In this document: positions 59,213 to 63,822 of the stretch, one piece after another | Position numbering within the stretch: position 1 is the first letter of the stretch | Layout: every line of letters starts with the position of its first letter | DNA from: Vermamoeba vermiformis | Taxonomy: Eukaryota > Tubulinea > Echinamoebida | Assembly (NCBI GenBank): GCA_045837725.1 | Contig: JBEWZL010000182.1 | Location: 1 to 63,822, forward strand | DNA: 63,822 nucleotides | Direction: 5' to 3' | The notes under the pieces: model-generated | Seen by the model: the letters and a program-made list of their open reading frames with translations, nothing else | Databases searched by the model: none | Told to the model about the DNA's origin: nothing | Position numbers and translations under genes: made by a program

Positions 59213-60691
59213 ATGTCTGCCAAGTCAAAGCGCGAGTCCAAAGCTGCTGTTGCCACTGCCAGTACACTCACGAACATCATTTCGAAGCCATCAACCAACG
59301 CAGCAATGCGCGAATCCCTTCAACTGATTGTCAACTGGGACGTAGTGAACAAACTTGAGTCAACGAGCGAACTTTCGTTCTACGCTCAAATGGCTCTTGC
59401 TTGCGTCATTGCGGACGAGTTTGACATCCTCAAGTCTACCCGAGCTCCGGACGATTCAGAACAAATAGAAATTGCCGCGGCCGCTCAAGAGTCGAAATCC
59501 GCTCTTGCCCAACTGTCAGATCACTGCGATGAATTTTTCACTCAGGCTGCTCTCTTAGCTGAGTCTGGAGTTAATACTGACAAACCTCTTCGCCTACATC
59601 ATTTGAAAGCGAATGAGAAACTTAGCGTTACTCTAGATTCGGACAAGATCAGTGAACTCACCAAGGATCCAGAAGTCAAGAAAGTTCTTTCCGATATTCT
59701 GCCCCACATTGCATCTACCCCGACGAAGAAGAAGCCTTCTCCCGTTTCTACTTCAAATTCTTCAGATCCCAAGAATAGAAATTCCCCGGGAAATTCTCAG
59801 GTCCCTGGATCCACAGCCACGACAACGTCACTCAAGCACCTCGATGCCAAAGCTAAGTCAATCGTTCAATCTATCAATGCAGATCATCGAGCCCGCCTCA
59901 ATAATTCTTCAAAAATTTCGAATTCTAACAACTCCGAAATTTCTGCGCAACAAGCTAACGATGTGTCAGAAAGCGATGACGAGTCTCCCCCCAGTCAAAA
60001 CACTCCTACTCGCTTCATTGGTAACCCTCAACGCGGAGTGACAGCCAGTCAAGCTGGCTCACCCATAGCGATTGCCACCCCGATGTACGCTACATCCACA
60101 GGTTCGGTCGCCTCTGTCTACCTGCCAAGGAACTTTAGTGGTCTTAGAGGACGCTCTATCGGCTCTGGATCCCGCCCTTCAGACGTAGTCGCCTACACTC
60201 GAAGCGCCACAGCGATTGGTCGTATGCTAGCTCACGAGAATCCCACCTTTGATCGGCTGGAATACACTGACTACGTCAATTGGGTCATTGATCTCTCGGA
60301 GAACCATACCTGGGACTCTGTGATGAGTTATGACGAAGAGTTTCGTCAGCTAGTAGAACTGGGCGAAATCTCCTGGTCAAATCGCCCAACCGACATCGAA
60401 CGTGCCGTCTTGAAACAGAAGCCACCTGCCACTTACGCCTCAACTCGCGGGAATGGTTCCGGCAACAAGCGCTTCAATAGAGGTTCCCAAGCGTCGTCCT
60501 CTCCCCCTGTCGACGGTTCTGCCTCTGGAATCTGCTTCGACTGGAATCAAGGTCCATGCTGGCATCAACAGCGCTTCGGTAAATGCAAATATCGTCACGT
60601 CTGTTTGCAGTGCCAACAAGATCATCGCTCCATCGACCACCCAAACGGGAATGGATCTCAGCCTCAGTCAGGGGGCACCCGGAACACCTAA
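59213..60691 (+). CDS. Gag-type protein of the tyrosine-recombinase retrotransposon
   Basis: The first ATG in frame is 59213 (MSAKSKRESKAAVATASTLT). It has an N-terminal helical region, a Ser/Asn/Thr-rich centre, a structured segment around ENPTFDRLEYTDYVNWVIDL, and a C-terminal cysteine/histidine cluster (CFDWNQGPCWHQQRFGKC then CLQCQQDHRSIDHP) suited to RNA binding. It belongs to the mobile element and is encoded directly upstream of the reverse transcriptase. Confidence 0.75.
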   Translation: MSAKSKRESKAAVATASTLTNIISKPSTNAAMRESLQLIVNWDVVNKLESTSELSFYAQMALACVIADEFDILKSTRAPDDSEQIEIAAAAQESKSALAQLSDHCDEFFTQAALLAESGVNTDKPLRLHHLKANEKLSVTLDSDKISELTKDPEVKKVLSDILPHIASTPTKKKPSPVSTSNSSDPKNRNSPGNSQVPGSTATTTSLKHLDAKAKSIVQSINADHRARLNNSSKISNSNNSEISAQQANDVSESDDESPPSQNTPTRFIGNPQRGVTASQAGSPIAIATPMYATSTGSVASVYLPRNFSGLRGRSIGSGSRPSDVVAYTRSATAIGRMLAHENPTFDRLEYTDYVNWVIDLSENHTWDSVMSYDEEFRQLVELGEISWSNRPTDIERAVLKQKPPATYASTRGNGSGNKRFNRGSQASSSPPVDGSASGICFDWNQGPCWHQQRFGKCKYRHVCLQCQQDHRSIDHPNGNGSQPQSGGTRNT

Positions 60692-62268
60692 TTAATGCAC
60701 CCGTCAGCGCTGTAACGTCGCAATACGCCACCTGGGTTAAGTACACTTACTCTGATCATATTAACGGTCCCTTTATGCGTGAGGTGTTTGCCCCAGGTGG
60801 TGGTCTCTCTATTGTTAGCCACGACGTTGCAGTGCCAAGTTCCTTCTTGGCTAACTACTCTAGCGTTGATAACGCTAAAGAAGTCATCGACGCTGACATC
60901 GCCAACGAGCTTAAGCAAGGTTTTATAGCAGCAGTCCCCTTCAAGCCCTTCAAAGTCAACGCGTTAGGCGCCGTGCAAAAGAAAAGCAGTGGCAAGTATC
61001 GTCGCATAACTGACCTTAGCCGCCCTAAAGGTTCTGCTCTCAATGAATCTTTGGGCCCTCCGCCGAAATTTCGCTTCGCTACAATCGATGACGCTGTCAT
61101 GTTCGTCTTCAAACGCGGAAGCAAATTCGTGGTAGCCTCCAAGTTCGACATCAAAGCCGCCTTTCGACATGTCCCTATCAAGTCTAAATTCTGGCATCTA
61201 TTTGGCTTTCAATGGAAAGGCATCTACTACGTCGATCTTCGCATGTGCTTTGGCTTGTCAATGGCCCCTTACGTCTTCTGGAGAATCTCCAACTTCATCT
61301 CTCGCACTGCACAATGCCACTATGACGTCGAGCACAACACTCCTTACATCGATGACTTCTTGTTGCTGTCCGCTGGGGACACGCTGGAAGAAGCCTTTGC
61401 TGCTGCTCGATGCAATCATCAACGCTTCCATCAATGCCTAATCGACCTAGGTTGGCCAGTAGCCGACGACAAGGTCGTCGAGCCATGCACAGACATCACC
61501 TTCTTGGGCATTCGCTTCGATCTGCTGCAACGCAAGCTCTCTCTTCCAACCGAAAAGCTCGACCAAATCTTGACAGAACTGCGCTCTTTTCAGCATCGGT
61601 ATTCGGCCACCAAACGTGAGCTAGAACAATTGGTAGGTAGACTTAACTTTGCTGCGAAAGTAGTGAAAGGAGGTCGTACCTTTCTTCGCAGAATGATCGA
61701 CGAAATCAACACAGTCGTCGATCACAATGCTACGATCGTTCTTTCAGATTGCTTCCGTCTAGATGTCTTATGGTGGCTCAACTTCGCTTCCCAATGGAAT
61801 GGCACTGAAATGATGATCGACCCCAAGCCCGTGGCCTCACCGCGTTTCGTCACTGATGCTTCCAGCTTAGCTGTTTGCGCGGTATTCGATGGTGAATTCA
61901 TCGTGCGGTATAACGACGACCGTACCAACTCTTGGCACATCAACGAACTGGAGTGTCTAGCGGTCTATCTCGCAGCAAAGCGGTGGGCTTCAGAATGGCG
62001 CAATCTCCACATCGTGGTGGAGTCTGACAACACTACAACTGTTGCTGCCATCAACCGAGGATCTTCTAAATCACGTCGCATCATGTCAATGCTTCGCAAA
62101 CTCTTCTGGCTTAGCGCTAAGTTCAACTTCCACCTTACTGCGCGTTTCATCGCTGGTAAAACTAACACTCTAGCGGACGCTGGCTCACGACGAGACTTCA
62201 ATACGATGCTTGACATCGACCCTACACTGTCCATGGTGCTTTGCCCCGAACTCGATGATGACGTCTAG
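60583..62268 (+). CDS. Reverse transcriptase / RNase H of the tyrosine-recombinase retrotransposon
   Basis: DIRS-type reverse transcriptase: KYRRITDLSRPKGSALNESL, KFDIKAAFRHVPIKSKFWHL, FGLSMAPYVFW, and active site NTPYIDDFLLLS near 61340. An RNase H-like part follows (FVTDASSLAVCAVFDGEFIV, HIVVESDNTTTVAAINRG). The frame overlaps the end of the gag-type frame and its true start is probably near 60690. It overlaps the recombinase frame at its 3' end, an arrangement common in this order. Confidence 0.85.
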   Translation: MQISSRLFAVPTRSSLHRPPKREWISASVRGHPEHLINAPVSAVTSQYATWVKYTYSDHINGPFMREVFAPGGGLSIVSHDVAVPSSFLANYSSVDNAKEVIDADIANELKQGFIAAVPFKPFKVNALGAVQKKSSGKYRRITDLSRPKGSALNESLGPPPKFRFATIDDAVMFVFKRGSKFVVASKFDIKAAFRHVPIKSKFWHLFGFQWKGIYYVDLRMCFGLSMAPYVFWRISNFISRTAQCHYDVEHNTPYIDDFLLLSAGDTLEEAFAAARCNHQRFHQCLIDLGWPVADDKVVEPCTDITFLGIRFDLLQRKLSLPTEKLDQILTELRSFQHRYSATKRELEQLVGRLNFAAKVVKGGRTFLRRMIDEINTVVDHNATIVLSDCFRLDVLWWLNFASQWNGTEMMIDPKPVASPRFVTDASSLAVCAVFDGEFIVRYNDDRTNSWHINELECLAVYLAAKRWASEWRNLHIVVESDNTTTVAAINRGSSKSRRIMSMLRKLFWLSAKFNFHLTARFIAGKTNTLADAGSRRDFNTMLDIDPTLSMVLCPELDDDV

Positions 62269-63271
62269 GACTGTGGCTGATTACATGGAGCTGTCTCTCG
62301 CTCCTTCCACCGCCAGAAGCAGAGACTCTACGGTTCGTGCCTTCACCCGTTTCTGTATTCAATTCGGTTTCCGTCCTTGCCCAACACCTGCACGAGCACT
62401 GCTGGAATACGCTACTTGGTTGGCTAATCAAGGTATCAAAGCCAGCTCAATCTCTACGTACATCAACACAGTGCGTTCGTTCCATCAACTGCGCGGTTTC
62501 AGCGACCCTGTGCGCTCCAGGCTCGACTCATACGCTCTCAAAGCAGTTCTAAAAGGCATTCGACGTGATCAACAGTTCCGCCCTTCTTCCAAACCTGCTA
62601 TTACCATTAATGAGCTGCGCAAACTTCGCTCAATCCTCAACTGGTCGGACTCCAAACATCGCACCTTCTGGGCAGTTACAGTAATTGGCTTTTGGTCCTT
62701 CTTGCGAGCTTCGAACCTCATGCAGAAGACGACCTCAGGCTTTATCGATGGCCAACACTTGGCAGTAGATTGCTTGTCTTCAACGGAGTTTGGCGTTACA
62801 CTACGGCTGCAACACACAAAGACAGTTCAGTTCGCGCAGAAAATCCTTACCATCCCGCTGGTGGCTTTGCCTGGCGATTCGCTTTGCCCTGTTCAAGCGT
62901 TGATTGACATGTGGGAGCTCTGCCCTCCATGCTCGAATTGCTCTCTATTCATTCACTCCGCTGCAAACGGTAGCCAGACCGCGCTCACGCACTCAGCCTA
63001 CAACAGCCTGCTTCGCAAGCTCTGCAAGGTCGCCCATATTTCGCTCGCCTTCTCCGCGCACTCGCTTCGCAAAGGCGGCGCCACTTGCGCCTTCGCCGCT
63101 GGTGTCGATGACACCATGATCAAGCTCCAAGGAGATTGGGTCTCCGATGCTTATAGACGTTATGTCTTCTTTTCTATGGATCAGAGGCTTTCTGTTCCAG
63201 CTGCCATTGCGGCAAAGGTCAATGACCCTGCTTACCTTGCTAGGTACGTGCTTCTGCTAGTCGCCGTTTAG
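62210..63271 (+). CDS. Tyrosine recombinase of the retrotransposon
   Basis: A phage-integrase-type recombinase: N-terminal DNA-binding domain (LAPSTARSRDSTVRAFTRFC), catalytic domain with FWSFLRASNL, LRLQHTKTVQFAQ, and the HSLRKGGATCAFAAG (H-x-x-R) box followed by WVSDAYRRYVFF with the likely nucleophile Tyr. It replaces the DDE integrase of LTR elements. The start is probably near 62250 and overlaps the reverse-transcriptase frame. Confidence 0.85.
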   Translation: MTSTLHCPWCFAPNSMMTSRTVADYMELSLAPSTARSRDSTVRAFTRFCIQFGFRPCPTPARALLEYATWLANQGIKASSISTYINTVRSFHQLRGFSDPVRSRLDSYALKAVLKGIRRDQQFRPSSKPAITINELRKLRSILNWSDSKHRTFWAVTVIGFWSFLRASNLMQKTTSGFIDGQHLAVDCLSSTEFGVTLRLQHTKTVQFAQKILTIPLVALPGDSLCPVQALIDMWELCPPCSNCSLFIHSAANGSQTALTHSAYNSLLRKLCKVAHISLAFSAHSLRKGGATCAFAAGVDDTMIKLQGDWVSDAYRRYVFFSMDQRLSVPAAIAAKVNDPAYLARYVLLLVAV

Positions 63272-63384
63272 CCTTATAATGCTTATGTATTGCTTACATA
63301 GATGCCGCTCTATAGCCGCTGATGCTAGTGCTCCGTTTCTTGCTTAAGCTGCAGTTGTCTTTGGGGGTCTGCGCATGCGCGCTT

Positions 63385-63484
63385 GGGGCGTGTCTCTGGT
63401 TAGTCTGGTGTGACCCCACGCCAACTACATGCCCTCAATAAACGCGTGCTAGATTTACCCCCCACGAGCGTGAAGTGCAATATT
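63385..63484 (+). repeat. Split direct repeat B1
   Basis: A 100-base repeat, almost identical to 63723-63822, directly abutting A2. It carries an AATAAA signal (in CCCTCAATAAACGCG), so it probably ends the element transcript. Confidence 0.9.
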
Positions 63485-63689
63485 CATGCAGCGACATTGC
63501 CCGAAGCAATTAGCGTCGGAATATTCGAATTCACAGCGAGTGAAGAATTCCGACATTGCCCTGGTTGACAAGTGACAGGTGTCACGTGACTTGCCGAGGA
63601 GAAAACGAAGCAACGCTACAACCGTCATTGTCGACGTTTTAGCAAACAGAGCACCACAACAAGCTTGGTTTGTTAAATTATTTTTTCTT
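63481..63689 (+). repeat. Split direct repeat A2
   Basis: Second copy of the 209-base A repeat. It overlaps the last four bases of B1 (TATT) and is followed by a 33-base T-rich spacer before B2. Confidence 0.9.
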
Positions 63690-63722
63690 TTTATTTTTGT
63701 TTTTGTTTTACTTGTATTACAA

Positions 63723-63822
63723 GGGGCGTGTCTCTGGTTAGTCTGGTGTGACCCCACGCCAACTACATGCCCTCAATAAACGCGTGCTAGATTTACCCCC
63801 CACGAGCGTGAAGCGCAATATT
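63723..63822 (+). repeat. Split direct repeat B2
   Basis: Second copy of the 100-base B repeat. It ends at the last base of the window with GCAATATT, matching the B1/A2 junction. Confidence 0.88.

Larger units (their letters stand above)
58947..63822 (+). mobile_element. Tyrosine-recombinase retrotransposon (DIRS order, Ngaro/PAT-like) with split direct repeats
   Basis: It has three long frames: a gag-type protein, a reverse transcriptase/RNase H, and a tyrosine recombinase. The end structure is A1 - genes - B1 - A2 - B2: A copies at 58947-59155 and 63481-63689, B copies at 63385-63484 and 63723-63822. This is the split-direct-repeat form used by Ngaro/PAT elements, which integrate through a circular intermediate and leave no target duplication. 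It sits inside the gypsy-type element. Base content is clearly richer in GC than its host element and the host genes. It looks whole, and the near-identical repeats suggest a recent insertion. The window ends exactly at the end of B2. Confidence 0.88.

Noticed and set aside
63455-63757. Minus-strand frame in the terminal repeats, also seen at 58900-59094
   Set aside because: The same frame appears in both A repeats because the repeats are copies. It is a shadow of repeat DNA, not a gene.

Overview
The window is nuclear DNA from a small, gene-dense, AT-rich eukaryotic genome. Nearly every gene is cut by many short GT-AG introns, mostly about 45-100 bases, often with a CTAAC/CTAAT branch-point-like motif 10-20 bases before the acceptor. 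The gene content (kinesin, coronin, TRAPP subunit, heme A synthase, mitochondrial glycine-cleavage H protein, F-box and ankyrin families, a gypsy-type and a tyrosine-recombinase retrotransposon) fits a unikont protist, most likely an amoebozoan. That placement is inference. I saw no tRNA, rRNA or CRISPR array.

Layout. 1-610: 3' end of a charged, disordered protein. 1156-2496 (+): multi-span membrane protein with a ubiquitin-like C-terminal region. 3014-7420 (-): two tandem F-box paralogues, the longer with membrane segments. 7777-11248 (+): secreted beta-helix protein. 12136-12769 (-): small membrane/coiled-coil protein. 12990-14800: unresolved, coding-like on both strands. 14811-15528 (-): secreted protein. 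15719-17951 (-): COX15. 18192-23203 (-): three tandem secreted kelch-like proteins with GPI-type tails. 23884-27140 (+): PAXBP1/GCFC-like splicing protein. 27397-29756 (+): GH39 glycosidase. 29861-30153 (+): candidate small gene ending two bases before gcvH (30156-31152). 31960-38398 (+): three members of an unrecognised family, two with a coiled coil and winged-helix-like tail, with an ankyrin-type gene between them. 38732-39772 (-): leucine-rich repeats. 40103-43558 (-): coronin fused to MORN repeats. 43765-44579 (+): TRAPPC6. 45072-50339 (+): kinesin with a probable PH tail. 50513-53212 (-): F-box/propeller protein. 53566-55074 (+): small coiled-coil proteins. 55173 to the end: a broken gypsy-type retrotransposon interrupted by a whole-looking tyrosine-recombinase retrotransposon with split direct repeats.

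Themes. Cytoskeleton and traffic (coronin-MORN, kinesin-PH, TRAPPC6) lie within 10 kb of each other. Secreted or surface proteins (beta-helix, kelch trio, GH39) suit a free-living phagotroph that handles extracellular polysaccharide. Lineage-specific F-box and ankyrin families fill the rest. The most unusual host genes are the coronin-MORN fusion, the F-box protein with transmembrane segments, and the winged-helix-tailed family. Exon boundaries were read by eye, so start, stop and splice positions may be off in places.
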